Positions 14,060-29,400 of a stretch of 64,000 bases of DNA are shown here, one piece after another. Position 1 is the first letter of the stretch. Each line of letters begins with the position of its first letter. Under the pieces are notes generated by a model. It made no database searches, was not told the origin of the DNA, and saw only the letters and a program-made list of their open reading frames with translations. The translations under genes were made by a program, and so were the position numbers. The stretch lies in NCBI RefSeq assembly GCF_050436995.1, contig NC_134746.1, positions 10,600,501-10,664,500 of the forward strand. The letters run 5' to 3'. Origin of the DNA: Anticarsia gemmatalis (lineage: Eukaryota > Arthropoda > Insecta > Lepidoptera > Erebidae).

Positions 14060-15833
14060 TTTGTTCTAGCGTTATTAACTGCCAACAATATACATGAATT
14101 AAGAGGAGGAACTCGTGGTTTAGTAAACAACAGCTGCGCGGAGCTATCTCCGAGGTTAAGCTGCGCTTGCATGGCTTGCTTCTGCGGATGGGAAGTCTGG
14201 ATATGGTGTTAAAATGTAAGTAACTGGGTTGTGGAGGTAGAAGAGGCCGTCGCTCCATGTAAAATACTGGTATTCATCAGCATCCGGTGAGAAAGGAAGC
14301 CGACTCTAGCATAGTTTAAAGAAAGGTTAGAGATAATGAATAAACATTAAACTTACTAAATTAAGAATTAAACTTTACTTTTTTTCCGATTTTGCGATGT
14401 AAAGGAAAGTAATGTGTGCAAGACTGCAAGGCCAAACTGTGTGACGACTATACTCTTCTTAATAAGAGTGCTATATAGTCTCTTATGAGTGCCGAGCGGT
14501 ACATTGCCAAATAAGTTAGGCCTTACCTCACTATTCAATTCTACTCACCCGAGAATCTCTAGAGACCATAGGTAAATAGCTGATACAAATTGAAACAGAT
14601 ATTTATTTATTTTCTTTCTCAACAAAGAATAATATTATCGAAAATAAGGTTGATTTTTCTCGTCGCCAGTTCGGCGGAAAAATAACATTGGAAGAGAAAC
14701 AGATTTATAATAACAGAATATCAAAATTGCGGAAAATTCTGTTTGAAAAGGGCCTAGGGTTCCGGTTCAAAGGCCAGAGATAATACTGAATAGGCTTTAT
14801 TTATATAAAACCGGTTGGTATAGTACACTTGAATATTTTATTCCGTAATACGCGTACGTATCTCGTATCTCAGTGGAATTCTTGGTAAAGGTCGACGTTA
14901 TTACGCTTGAAAAGAAAATCTACAAATTATAATTGTTTCGTGTAATGTTCAATCAAAACCAATTTAAAGGTTCGTGTGAAAAGCTTCTTGATTTTACAAT
15001 AAACGGGCTTCTATTTTGTAATTTAAAGATACCGCCGTTATTTTCCGACTATTGTATATTTACCACTGTTTTGTAGAACCCTCAAACAGACTATGAAAGT
15101 TTATATTTGTAAGACGCTTTGTAGTCAAAGTAATTTGTTGATATAACCAATCAAAGTTCACTTCGGTATGTAAACATAATACACACAGATGTCCATACTA
15201 AGTTTACATTCACAAGCGTTCATTCAAAACAACAGTATCCAAATTGGCGTTTTCATTTCACGACCAATAGCTGCAATTTGCACGACCAGTAAAGCATATT
15301 GGGATACACGATGCAATTCCACTTGGTTGGACACCGGAGTTAACGTGTTTATGTCACCTGAGCACTTCCGTGCTTCTAAAAGCCGACTAAAGCCGTTCGA
15401 ACCAAGATTTTGAACACAAATACTGGTTTAAGCCAGATTAAGATGAGATATAGCTTGAGCTCATCTCAGTGATTTATTGCAGTTTGTTTGTTAAGTTTGT
15501 TTCGTGGTTGATCATAATATTTCAAGTACTGCTGTCGCAAATAAAACGATTACAGACTGATATAGCAATGAAAGAGATTCTTAAATTATAATACTTATAT
15601 ACTTACACCATATCTGTCATTTATTTGGTAAAATCAAACAACATATACGACAATTCTGAGGTACCTTATACGTGTTATTATTATTTTCTATTACAACGGC
15701 GATACGAAAGCGTAGGTTCGTGATTATTCATCGATTAAAAGTACAAATATTTAAACCTCTTATTGAAACTAAGGATTAATACTAAGCAGAGTTAAGCGCT
15801 TTTAAAGAGACTACACTTCCCAAACTCCTTATT

Positions 15834-15860
15834 GTTGACAAACAATGCCTGTTTGTCAAC
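15834..15860. repeat. 11-bp perfect hairpin
   Basis: GTTGACAAACA and TGTTTGTCAAC flank a 5-base loop. It is isolated, with no run of T suggesting an RNA terminator and no target duplication. Its function is unknown. Confidence 0.6.
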
Positions 15861-16050
15861 ATTTAATTAGCACAACGTAACAGTTTAAGACGGCTCCATT
15901 AACATATGAAAGCGAATTAATGTCCCCAAGCGTTGGGAGTTATGACGTCACGCAATAAAAGGATGCCTGCTATATCTCACTGTAAGACCGCCCACCTTCA
16001 TTCAGCATTATAATATAATATCATGTCTTAGCCACATTTATTATAAGAAT

Positions 16051-16200
16051 TAGGCATGTTACACACATATTCGGTTCGACAATATTTATTAAACAACATA
16101 ACCGACTCGACTCACTTGTTCGGCTTGTACCGATCGGGTTCATCTATGTATATTTAGTTTTCCGATTAATGCTGAATCGAATATGTGTGTAGCAAGCCTT
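16051..16200. mobile_element. MITE-like element with about 28-bp imperfect terminal inverted repeats
   Basis: The left end AGGCATGTTACACACATATT is mirrored by the right end, whose complement reads AGGCTTGCTACACACATATT; pairing continues into TCGGTTCGAC versus TCGATTCAGC. The total is about 150 bp with no coding capacity, as in a miniature inverted-repeat element. The target duplication is not clear, so the superfamily is open. Confidence 0.6.
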
Positions 16201-19200
16201 ACAGACAAGACTAAGCTTCGTGAATAAATATTATAACAATGTCACTAGGTTACTGTCGTTGGCAGTTGCCGTTAGTTTAGATTTATGTATTTTAGTTTTG
16301 CTGTTCGTAAATCATAGTTTACGCATAAGACTACGAAGTTTCGCTTTTTATATACAAATGCGGAAAAATCTAAACTTCTATTTAAGTTTTCATGACTATT
16401 TATGCAAGAAATGTTTGTATGGCATTTCGTTCGCAAGTTCATATCTAATATCGATCTGAATTATACTATTAAATATGTATAAGCACACAAATAGGGCATA
16501 GCATTATTAGTATCCTGCAATAAAATGAAAGTTTAGTCAACGCAAGAAAAGTAAAAAAGCAAGAATCAGACGAAGAGATGATGAATACGTAACCTAAAAT
16601 GCTTTATTCATGTATAATCCCGTAAAACCATTCAGCTGATAGGTATGAAATATTCACGAACATAGACAATAGAGGCCAGATGCTGAACCCTACAATATCA
16701 GCTTTGATGAGTTCAACGGTACAAAATCCCGAAGGATTCCTAGTGTAATACTATTTCAGAGCTACCAACATATGCATGATAGAAAAAGATCGACTAGATA
16801 TCGACAAAACTAGTACGAGTATAAAAGTAGTTTTAAAATATATCGAACGGTTTGTAACATTGTAATAAAATAACAATTTCACGTCAACACAAGCTATTTT
16901 TTTTACAATCAGATCGGTCAATGTTGAAGGACAAATAAAATATGAATCCCCAAGTTCGTTAGGGTTGTACTGATTTGTTGCCGAACAAAGAAACGTTGAC
17001 CCTACTTAAATATGAATGAGGAGAAGTAATCTGACGAAATTAACGTTAACTTAAACCCTTTTTAGTCCCTTACGAGCCTTAGGGCTCAGGACATTGTTAA
17101 CATTACCATTTTTGCTTAATTGTAAAATATTTTAAAATGCTTCTTTCTCAAAATTTTATGAAGATTTCTCAAGATAAGAGTCTGGAAATAGAATATAACT
17201 GACCGCTGTCGTAAACAGTTTTCAAAGACATTTCCTCACCGACAAGCGACAACAATAAAGCCTTCACATCCAAGATATATGGGTCATCAAAGTTCACTAT
17301 TGAAGTCGTAAAAAAGATTTTAGACGAAGAACGTACGAGTACTTTAACCTTTACCGTTCGTTTCATACATAGCTATGTTTAGGCAACATTAATAAGGGTA
17401 CGTTCGTGCATTGTTCGTCATCCACCTGTCGTAATCCATTAATCCCATAACCGCATCTGACAGCACCCACGCTGGGACCGTCTGTTCTTATCCATCACAG
17501 GCAGAATGTACTTAGTATAATAATAATCTTGGTTACGTTGTATATCTATGTTTAGTATAATACACGAACAGGTTGTCTTTGTTTTATGCACAGACGCTTG
17601 ACGTGAATACAAGCAGCTCAAGGCACTGTTTGTTATCACTAAACCCAATAGGTAACAAAGGACTCTACATACAAATACTCCACACATACGTTCAGATTTC
17701 AAAGCCGAAATCACCTAGCTGCATACAAAGCTAGCGTTTTGAAGGGTGAGGGGTGACACCCTATTCACCCCTTGTACAATGTACGCCCGTGACTCGGGCA
17801 CCAAGTGTCGCCTAGCTTACAGTTCGGCACGAAATTGCACAATGCATTGTAAGAACAAGTACATAAGTTGGGTTACTTGGTAATGTTTGTGCAACACGAA
17901 TGTCTCTTGGACTAAGTTTGACCGATGTGAAGAACGAGACTAAGCAACCAGAGTCATCCTAGCTGTTTAGAATACATCTTTTATGAGAATTGGGGAACGT
18001 TGTATCATCATGTATCAATCAACATTTCCTGAAGAAAACCTATACAGCTTAATGTGAAACACATTTTTATTAGTTTTTTTTCACAAATTCACATTTTCAA
18101 TTCGTAGTCCAACATTTTAGTAAAGTGTAGTCGCTCTCGGCTCGTGAAATGGTACAAAAAAACTTTTGTTTTTGTTTTGCAGTTGAGCAAGAGGTATCAT
18201 TTACAAAAATGTGTCACGGGCCTTGTTCCATCTATTTTTTGTTTCACTTTTTCAGCGTTGCTTTTGTTTGAATCATACAGTGTGTAGACGTGCCCATTAG
18301 CAATTTAACGAGACTCTGAAATTGTTCAACAATCATTTGCCTTGCCTACAATGCTGCACAACACCTATTTTGCAATTCAATAACTTTCAAAGCAATTTGC
18401 TCTCAAAACCCTGCTTTGTCCTATTCCTCGTTTTATATGCTAAACGATATTCAATCAAACCCGATAGGAATGTCAGCCCAAGTAATACTTTCAATCAAAA
18501 CTGAATTAATTCATTTTTGATCTAAATCAATCACTCGACCCTTCAAATTAAGTTTTTAGATTCTTTGAAATGGAAAAAGTTCTTAATGAAGTCTATTGAT
18601 CGGTGTATACTTTATGAAAATACATTATTTATGTTGATACAACGATAAAAATGTTTATTTGTAAGAGGTTTTACGATGTTATTTCTTTGACTGATAAGTA
18701 CTTAAGTACATAATGTTTGTTTTATGCTCGTCTAGAATAAAAAAGTAAGGACGGAACGTTCTACCTCTATTGACTTCTAACTCTGTACAGTATGTACCTA
18801 CCCGATAGTTTTTGACTTTGCCACTGAAGGAGCTCAGTAAGTAAGTATTTAAAACACTTTTTATCTAGATACTATAACACATAATTAAACATGACCATGA
18901 CACTGACCAAAGCCAAATTCCAAAGAGATAAAGAATGTCGGAATTATCGGGTTAATGTCATTATTATTATACGCTAAGAAGTTTTAATTTTCAAGAAAAA
19001 TCTTTTTTGTTTATATTAAATCTATTACGGTAAAAGCAACTCTTCTACGAATCGCGTTGTTAAAACTTTAACTAGAGCTATAATATTTCAGTTATTTTAT
19101 ACGAAAATCTACTTATTTTTCTTGTATTCAAAATAAATTTCTAAATGAGGCGATGTCCAAAATGCGTAACAGACAGTTGACGTCAAGCTCAAGCTCCAGA

Positions 19201-19467
19201 CTTCAAAGAAAATTGTGGAGTAAATACAGCAAAACTTTTATAATATTAAAATCTCCTGCCTAAGTAATATCAACTCTATGTAATAATCATAGAGTATTTT
19301 TTAAATTAACTAAGGGCCTATATCCTTAATATGATGTGTGCGCTGATGCCTACACAATTATGATATTAAAATTATTACTCTTGCTATCAAATGTAACTTA
19401 ATTGGAAATGTTTTTGGAGGCCAAAAAATATGTAAGTTGGAAGTAAATGTTCATGTTATATGTTATG

Positions 19468-19713
19468 ACTAGCTGACCCGCGCGACTTCGCTTGCGTCAC
19501 TTAAGTGAGAATGGGTCAAAATTTTCCCCGTTTTTGTAACATTTTTCACGGGTACTCTGTTCCTATTGGTAGTAGCGTAATGATGTATAGCCTATAACCT
19601 TCCTCGATAAATGGACTATCTAACACTGAAATAATTTTTAAAATCGGACCAGTAGTTCCTGAGATTAGCGCGTTCAAACAAACAAACTCTTCAGCTTTAT
19701 AATATAAGTATAG
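19468..19713 (+). repeat. dispersed repeat of lepidopteran type (ACTAGCTGACCCGCGCGACTT head)
   Basis: A 246-bp unit begins ACTAGCTGACCCGCGCG and ends in a run with AATCGGACCAGTAGTTCCTG, GCGCGTTCAAACAAACAAAC and TATAAGTATAGAT. I recognise this head and tail as a very common repeat of moth and butterfly introns; its class (LINE tail, SINE or MITE) I cannot state. Related pieces are at 43929-44060 (head) and 11782-11870 (tail, inverted). Confidence 0.65.
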
Positions 19714-20347
19714 ATAAGACGGTTATAACTTTACATGAAACACGGCTCACGTTTCAAAACAAAAGAGTATTTTTCTCTGCTATTAGGAACTAATTCGTGT
19801 ATGGAAAATTCTTTCACAAATCATTTGATTTCACTTTGCTATATTTTAGCCAGAATTTAATAGAAACGACGCCGCAGGAGTCTGCTCAATTTATTTAAAT
19901 CGTCTGCATTAAGGGTGTAAAGGCATAGTTTACATAGTTTATGACACCCAGCGTGGGCTCGAAATATGTTTCTACTATCAAATATTCCAGCCATTCGTTA
20001 TAGTTGATAAATTAGGGGATATTATCATGCTTTATTATTAAGATACATTCACGCCAAGAAGATTACCTTCAAATAAACCAAAAATGTCTGACACATTTTC
20101 TGATTAAATGATATTTTCATCAAATTCAAGTCCCTTCGTTCATCACAATGGAAAAATATTTTCTATGTCCTTAATAAGATACTTCACAAATCGTGATATC
20201 CTATTAAAACTAAATGAGATAGGGGTCGCAATCTGACCCAAACTTTGACCTAACATTGCGATTCCTTCCATAACCTATCTCTTTGTTATAAAAAGGTCAC
20301 AATTAAAAGCTTTCAGTATTAAACTCTCGGCTCGGTAAACAATCAAT

Positions 20348-20435
20348 GGGTTAAGCAATCTATGGCGCGGTCATTCTATAGATGGGGATATCATAGTGGT
20401 ATGTGAACTAAGCTTCTCCGTGCTTCGGAAGGCGC
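20348..20435 (+). repeat. degenerate dispersed repeat, copy A
   Basis: This block aligns with the reverse complement of 55278-55367. Shared words include GGGTTAAGCAA/GGGCTAAGCAA, TCTATAGAT/TTTATAGAT, CATAGTGGTA/CATAGTAGTA and AGCTTCTCCGTGCTTCGGAA. The two copies lie in opposite orientation 35 kb apart. It is probably part of an old transposable element. Confidence 0.6.
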
Positions 20436-23400
20436 ATAAAATGTCAATCTCGATCGTTGTCTACTAAGATAACAGTAGGTAGGCCTTGTCGAAGCTACAC
20501 TAGGCGCAACTAGGTTGACCACTAACTATACGATACACAATAAAATTTCAATTTGAAATATATATCTAGTATTATGCTAACAAATGGATAAATGGAGAAA
20601 TCCTGTCAGTCAAAATTGTATTTGTGTGATCCAATCACTTATCCCATCAAATCCAAATCCCATTTATGTATGTATTACGTCTGTCTACGGCGTAGACGGT
20701 CTACGAAATATTGTTATAGATTTTTAGCTTTACATGATATCAGAGGTGGAGTTTTGAAAGGTTACTTTTTAAATGTACTTATAGTCTAACAAGTAAGTAG
20801 AGAGTCCTGGCACGAATTATATAGTTATTTCCAAAATAAAATAGCTATATCAAGCAAGACACCGTCTATGGGTTACTAAAGTATTTGTTTTTGAATTTTG
20901 TATACCTTCGACAGCCACAAACTCACTATAAAACACTCCGTACTAAGTTATTAGACAATATTATTGTCTAGTATTTTTAATGCATTACTAATTCATTAAA
21001 AACAGTCAGCTAAATGAATTGTTATTGTTGACGTTGATGGTGAAGTAGTTAAAACATTTATTATCGATTAGTTTCTACATTAAACTAATGCGCGGTTTGT
21101 TTTCAAACTATCAATTTGTTTTAATTATAAAGGTCCATTATAAAACATAAATAAAAGTGAACTATTTGTTTTATCTATTGTTTAAAATAGCTTCACATAT
21201 CGTACAGTATTTTAAAGTTAAAATAACCAACATTCTAAAGGTATACTTGGATGGAAAGAAGGTGGTATTTCATTCCCGAAAGCTATCATCTGCTTTCATG
21301 TACCTATAGTTGCATCTCATTTCAAATAATTGTGATTTATTACTACAGATCCCTTTTCATTTTCTTGTCTTGAGTATGGCAAATACACGAGTTAAAGTGA
21401 GAAATGTAAAATTGAAAAAAAAAATACATTTATTTGATATATAAATAAAATTTAAAACATAATATGTTCATAGGATATACGATTATCGTTAAGTCCCATA
21501 TATTCACTACACGGCAGTAACCCTAAAAAGCGTACGAGGTACGTTCCGAAACCTCTCCCGGAGTTCCGACCCAGAATCTTCGGAAAATTCCAAACACATT
21601 TCAGATTCTTGCGGGTTAACCCTATATTTTTCTGCTTTAAAGGGATTGATCATTGAGATGATGATACGTTGAGAGACTTTGCATTGATATAAAGTAGACA
21701 CGATGTTGGCAAGTTAACTATAATAAATAATATTTAAGAACTGACTTTGATTGCCTTGCCCCTAAGCCATAATGATGAGATAATTTAAGTTTACAATTCT
21801 TCCCTAATATGATTCTCCAATGTATAATAATATATTTTACTGTTAATGTATAAACAAAATTTAATTTCACATGAATAGATAAAATCACGTAATTTTCCCA
21901 TAGCGTAAGTACACATGAATACAATAAAATGATTGTAGAACCAAGACGTATCTTGGTATAATAAACGAGCCACCTAGCGACAATTATGTTCTTGAAACAC
22001 ACCTAAGCGTAATTCACCCGAAATTTAATAAAGCCTCCGAATTGAAATTATGAAAGCAATTTAATTCACGTTTCATTCGCATCTGACCTTTAGAAGTCTT
22101 AGAAACACAATTACCAAACATTTTAAATCTTATCTTCTACGAAAAATAAGAATATTAAATGAAAACATCTTTTAACAAGAAACTCGTATAATCTTTGTTA
22201 CTGACACAATAATAATGAGCAATTATGCTGAGCTTAATTACTTTGAACCTTAATTAGAATGGGAGAAGGTCGAATATCTAATACCTTGAATATTGGGTAT
22301 ATTTGAAGGCTCCGAAGCCTATCGACATGCAATAGTACAGGTAATTATGCATAATGCGGTACGAGTAGGTAATTTCAGTAAATGTACCTGCATTTTGGCT
22401 CGGTGATTGACGTAATGTAGGTAGTATACGGGTCGATAATTCGATGTTAACCTTTTATTTTACTACTAGTTTGTAGCTGCAGACAGCAGCTGTGTTTCTA
22501 TATCCACGTACATACGAGTATATTATGTGAAATGACATTTAAGTAGACGCGATAGTGTAGTCGTCGTCCGCGTATTTTGACAGTAAATTTGAAAGAATTT
22601 CAACATTTTCCATTATTAGTCACTTACATACAGAAACAATTCTAAGTGCAGTTCATATTCTCGTGAAATGGGTAGATTTTTATGTCTCGAAGTTACTTTT
22701 TTTTTTCATTTTGCTATAGAAATAGCTAAGACCTTGTTGAGCTATATTATGTAGCAATTTAAAAGCACTATAGGGACTACGTCCTTCTCAATAATAATAA
22801 GTTAATATGCTCTATGACCATATGGCTATGAAATTAAAGTGTCAGCGATACACATCAGAAACCGTCATTATTGATTCATGCCATATTCACGCCATTATCA
22901 TAATCAGCCTGTAATTGTATACCACTGAACGCCACTGAACGGCCGCGCCTATAGCCCTGTTTCGATGACCTGAAATATTTCCATATTGGATACTTAATAT
23001 TATTACTACTTCTTGCCTCAGGACTCCATTTTCGCGGACGCTTGGACGCTTGGACGCTTACCTGCTACTAAAATTTGGTATAAATAGGCTAACAAAAATA
23101 ACTCACAAAGAATATTAGTTTACGACTCAAATTTCATCATTTTTATCTTAAGGTTCAGTGGTTTAACCAAGAGGGCGTAGCAGAGAGTCTTCTGGACAGA
23201 CACAAACATTTTTCTTTTTTCATTATTTTAAGAAAGTCTATTTTGATAAGACTCAGGGACTTCTTTCGTTTAAAGATAGACATTGTTAACATTTTTAAAA
23301 TAAATCCTGTTTTTAATGCACAATATTGATAATTAGCAAATACTTCATTTCGGTCCACGTGCCTGACAAATATTGTGCGCAGATTTTTGAAAAAAAAAAC

Positions 23401-26400
23401 ACGTATCTTTTCACTAAAATTAAAAATCTTCGCTATTCACCCTACTCCTTCGCGTATTTGTTACACATACATAAAGGTACTATCCGGTTGTAAACGATTA
23501 GAAACGAAAGAATTAGTACGTATCGTATCGCCAGTGAGAGTTAAAGATAATGGCAGCGTAGTTAAAGTAATGGGTCTTTAATCACTCTGGATAGAATACT
23601 TAGAAGAGAGATTAATGTGAGGGAAAATCGCTAATACTTAGTTCAAATGATCGCCGATGGATAGTAAGACAAATACCTATAGGTCCAGTTACAAGTAAAA
23701 ATAGGTGTACGCACATTGTCAATCATACATTTTTGTAAGAAAATGATAATTGAAATTACTATTAGTTAACCATATTCATAAATACAGTTTGTGAATGGCA
23801 AAATGGTGGTATATTTGATACATCTCTGCTTACAACTACAAGCATAACGGGTGTGGTTATGTATGTATTGTACACAATGATTGTAAAGTCATTTTACTAT
23901 TTTCATTGACCTGCAAATTGCTGCTGAAAATGTGACAGAGTATACATTTTTTTGCTTATAACTGTACCTACATATATGTCGAAGCCATATTAACTAAGGT
24001 GTTAAAAACGTGTGATTGAATTTATTGTTCTTTTGGCGCTCATAACAAAGTTACGTTTACTGGTCGATGTACTATCAGTGGATCAAGCAACCTTCTACTA
24101 GGACATTACACAGATGGGTGGTCGCGCTCAGTTACTTTCGTGATGATCTCTGGATCAAGTAACCATAACGAGGATATCACGCACACGGGTAACCGATTAA
24201 TGGTTTTTGTGATAAATGTGTCCATTATTTAGAATGCACGTTACAAATCGGTCAATGTTGTTGTAAATTAAGACCCTAAACGTTAAGCTATGTTAAAGGT
24301 GCTGCTTGAACAATTTTGACGCTAGGTTGACCAGCTACTATGAGAAGTAGAATTAATAAATATAGTTTTTATATTACTAGAAGTATAGTATATTTTATTT
24401 AAAACAAGATACGTCGTAATTTTGTTCATAGTTTAGAAGCAAACTCAAACTGGTTTAATTATAACGTAAGCCACATTAGTGGTGCCTTTCGTCGAGGGAA
24501 TATACCAATTAACTTGCTTTTATCAAATTGGTTGTAGATTGTAGTAGAATTTATTTCTGGACGTAGGCTTTGAAATAGCAACCGATTTAATTTCGAAAGA
24601 GTATTAGATTGAACTTCGGATTAACTATGTAATAAAACGTTTAAATAATGATATTAATGATTTCCAAGACTTTTTAAAAATTACTTGCAGTTTTTTAAAG
24701 CACGTTCAGTTTATTTTATGACTATGTATAATACGATTCGGTATATTATCTTTCTATGTAATATGAGTTATAGGCATAAATCATCATATAAGAAACTGTA
24801 GTGTATAATTCTATAATTAATTGTTAGATTACTTTTCAACCATTGAAATAATCAACTCTTATTTTTTTTATAGAATTACAACAAAGTTAAATCGATCGAG
24901 TATTTAAATTCTAATAAGATTAACTTTATAAATTGTATTCAATTTAGAAATATATAAGCATTGTACATATTATATGCAATTTAGGTCAATGGCAGCATCG
25001 ATGCACTTGCATAACGAGAACGTAGAACAAAGCAAAGCGTGCGACAAAGAATAAAGACACATAATACCACTTCATAAAAAAAACACTATGCTTATTAGAA
25101 AAGAAAAAGTAAAAGAAAATGTTACATCTACCTACTGTTATAAACACAAAGATTAAAAAAAAAGAACATACGAAGTTTTACGTACAGTTCGAACATAGAG
25201 AATGTAGAGCTTCGATTTCCATTTGAATTATTAAAATAGGTCGTTTAACTCTGAATAATTTATTTATTTGTCTCAAAGTTTCACACGGGAAACTTCCTGA
25301 ATTTATTTAAACTATCTTCTAAGAATATAAATGTATGAACATTCTAATATTAATACAGTAATATAGTCACGCACAACGATTGACCTGTAGATTCCTTTAT
25401 ACATTATTTATGACACTGGTTGCTTAGTAAAACTGTATGTAAATATTAGAAAAATGAAAGAAAGGCAAAGAAAATCAATTGAGTTTTCTTTCATAGCAAC
25501 TAAGTACTGATCGGAATCTAACATGTCGTCATTTTAATCTATGGATTATCTAAACATACATTTTTTGAACTAACTGCGTTTTCTATATTAAAAAATTTAG
25601 ATTTCTATTCAAAACAAACAATTTATCAACAAAAAATTATATAAATATCACATTTAACACAGGTTTTCCACACAAAAATTGACTATTTCTTAAATAAAAA
25701 CAAATATGGTAATGATACAAGCAACATCAACTTACCTGCTTAATATATTTACCTAAAAACAACGAATATTTTCTACGTACAATCGATATACACTATAACA
25801 ATTGACATGAAACGTTCAACTAAACTAATCGTATGTTGTCTTTTAGTAAGACTATTTTGCTACTACATTTTTCACGCCAGCCGGGCCGCCCGGCGGCTTT
25901 GAATGTCCTTTACATCACTGACACTTAGTAAAATTATTATTTTTTGTTAAAAAAGCACCCCTGCCTTACTGGGCATGCGCGAACCCTCGCCAATTGGACC
26001 GGAGCTCACGTATTGGAAAGCATTAGACCGAATTGGTATGCAATGCACAAGCAGCTGTATTTTGTAGAAAAAATATATTTCCGGCTGTTTAATTTAGTCT
26101 GTACTGGATCCTTCTGTATTTATAATTGTGTTTTAAGGGAACAATGTAATTTCATTGTTATTTTGTCACAGTATTCTGTATATCGTATCGTTTTGCATGC
26201 AAAGAGACGCTTGCGCGAAGCAGCGATCGATATCCACCACATGTACAGCTGCAATAGCTCCGGTAACAGTGCATTAATCACCGTGAAAGCAATCTTATTG
26301 CAGCGACATACGGCGTAAAATTGATCACTGTAGAAATTAAATGGACAGCGGCTCATTCATGAAAGTAAAACAAATTGTTTACTTGGTTGATAAATGTCAA

Positions 26401-29400
26401 TAAAGTTCAGATTGGTCGTTTGTCGCGGGGCAAGGCTTGATATTTACAATTAAAAGAGTCCTGTGCCCTTTTAGATAAGGTGACATTCGAAGGTGAAATT
26501 GAAATTTACGTAAAATTTGACCCCGAGGTGTTTTCACGTCTCCGTCTCTTTTATCGCGGTAGAGCTATGAGTAACTTGGGTACGGTTTAGTACTTTAAGG
26601 TCCCAATTCTCTTAACAGAAAAGAAAAGGCAGCGATACAGAGTGGTATGTATCACCCGATATAATAAAAATGAAGGCTTTAGAATTGATGATACCGTTTG
26701 TTTTTTTGAGGCTACTTAGTTTTTTCATATTAAAATAATAAAATTTAAATTTATTACGACTTTAACTGTGTAGCTTCAACTGTTTCTTCGCAGCTATAGA
26801 AATATAATTACCTAAGTGGGTACATTTAATTTCCAAACTCTATGAAGCTTCTTCTACGGGGATTTTTTTTCTTTTTCCGTCCAGGTAATCTAATTTTGAT
26901 CTTACGTTATTAAATAGATTTTTTAGATTAGATAATCGTGATTCGTACCAAATTTAATTAACAATTCCAGTTATTACCTATACTATTTAAAAATCATTTT
27001 AAAAGGATTGTTCGCAATAACACACACTTAAAATGAAGCATAATTTGTAGCTTCAATTAAAAACAAAAGGTCCTAGGGGACTCGAATCAAAGGTACGACA
27101 TCCATTGAAATTAATATTTGAATAGTGAATAATTCCAGAGCTAATGGCCGGGTAATGGACTGGAAAGACGGATTTGCTATTAGGTATAATTTTATATCTT
27201 GAATATTTTTACTAGTACTTATGCAAATCTGTGATTTTTTATTCACTTTGAACATTATTTAATAATACATTCTATCGTGCGTGCCTAATTCAATTGCTAT
27301 TGCGGGTGTATTTCTGGAAATATCGAGTGTGGTACCTACTTTGTTTGAAAATATTTAAAGGAAAAAATACTTTACAGTATTATTATTTAATATTATATAA
27401 TTATCAGCGCGATGGGGACAATAAATTGCTTTTGTTAATGTTCCTAATATGGACCTATAGTCTGTACGCAAGCGGGAATACCAACACACCGGTACATAGT
27501 ACTCACTAGTACATAAGTACTTCTTTTTTGCCGTGTATTTCGTCACACATGTTCGCAGGTAACTCTACTGAGTACAACGCACCTGACCTATTTATTTATT
27601 TAGGACTAAAATACTCTGGAACTCCCATGGTGCCTTAGTGGAGGCAATTTCGTTTAATTTGATTGGAGCCTTTTTACCCTGAACTAGTAATATATTTACA
27701 AGCTTTTTTCCTGTAAATTAATTGCTTTTTCTATCTTTAATTAAGTTTGTTTTGATAAATGTTGACACCATACGTATAAATGGCGAATATTTAGTATGTA
27801 TTACATGTATGACTATTAAGTAGTGGCAAAAAGCTAATAGACTTTGGTGAATAATGAAAATATACGACATCAATTGTCCGCTCGTACGAAATGACCCTAT
27901 TTTTCTTTCTAGCGAATTTAAATTAGGATCGAAGAAAATTTATTAGGTTTAATACATAGTCTGATTGAACCCTTTCTAAAAGAAAAGATGAAAGTTATGT
28001 CTTTGTTTAGGTTGTTTCATTTACACAGAATATAAAGAGCGTATTATGTAGTCAAAGAATTTGTCATCCTAACGAGAAAGAGAAATTGAACGTAGCGAGT
28101 TGCTACGATGCAGCTACGAATGTCAATTGTCATAGCTACGGCGACGACTACGGCATTGAGAGGACGCTGTTTCAAAAACAGGATTTATCTCGAACGGTAA
28201 ATGATCATCGTCGTTCTGATTCATTCGTTTTAGGGCTAGTTTCGCGGCCTACGAATAAGTTTCTGATAACCTATCTACCGGATACGATGATACTAAAGGT
28301 AGGACCGTCAAAATTAATTCGAGTTGAAACCAGTGCTAAATGCAGGTAGTAAAAGAATGCCGTTTCAAATATTGGAACTTCTCCAAATAGGTATTTATTT
28401 GTATTGCAATATTTTACACATAAAACCGGTAAATTCATTACAAACCGTTTAGTAACATGGTACAATAAATAACGTTTATCTTGTATGAGGATCGCATGGA
28501 GTCTTTATAGCTTTTTGATTGAGTTAAGCAGCATTTATAATTCACTTTGCCTCGCGTAACATCGTAAGTGAATGAGGTCTGGGTAAATAATGTGGAGTAT
28601 GTTTTCCTTACTTGAAAGCACATTACATATGTAGGTACATAAGTTTTAATAGAGAGTTATAGGTACGTTGGCATTAGTGAAATTGGTGGTTTTGTAATAA
28701 ATAATTATTAGTTACGGGGTTTTGGTTTGATGGTAGCTATGTGTTAGGACGAGAAGGATATGATTGTTATTGCGTGTGTCAAAGCTTGGTATTGGCTGGT
28801 TGGTAGCTGTTTTTTTTTCACGAAGTAACTTATTATTAAGTATACCCTAAGGTGTTGCCTGCTTTATAATAATATGCATGCGATAAGGTTCATGGCATCG
28901 TGATGAACCTACTCGCACTGCTTGATGGTGCAAGCGAAGTTGAGACCTGTCGCCGGCAATGTTACTCACTAAGTACTCTGTACTAATATGATTTATTTTT
29001 TAAAATTAATGTGTTTTCGGATTTTAATATAGTTGCGCAGAAGTGCTAATCACCTGAATTGACCTGAACATACTATTGCTAAGAGTGCGATAAAATTATT
29101 GTAGGTAGTTTTTGTAAATGTATGTTCAATATACTTACTCAGGTATAAATTCGGTATATACTTAGTATATTATTAGTAATTAGCATCTATTATTTTATTT
29201 CAATTCTCACTTATTTTGTCCACTGCTTACACGTGTAAAACTTTAACTGTGCTATTAAAGCAGTAAAACAAATTATGTACTGTTGGATTCAATCAGAGAT
29301 GTCCTTCGAAAGGTCAGGTGCAATTGGCTAGCATGTTTGACGAATTGCATGACTGTGTTAGTAATAGGGGGTTGTTATTATATTAAGTGGGGCTCCCTAG

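Noticed and set aside
13890..14258. 122-codon minus-strand frame over the first PDZD8 exon
   Set aside because: A different frame of the same DNA gives MPDWTWLLMAA with a membrane segment, a good start context and a donor in phase with exon 2.
23040..23065. Three copies of TTGGACGC in tandem
   Set aside because: Too short to mean more than replication slippage.
25944..26318. Longest unassigned open frame, 124 codons
   Set aside because: No recognisable domain, AT-driven composition, and an equally long competing frame on the other strand at 26120-26356; no splice or promoter support.
28086..28349. 87-codon open frame
   Set aside because: Part of it (AGGGCTAGTTTCGCGG near 28232 and GAAACCAGTGCT near 28327) resembles a decayed MITE like that at 49741; no protein similarity is recognised. 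The MITE call is also too weak to list as a feature.
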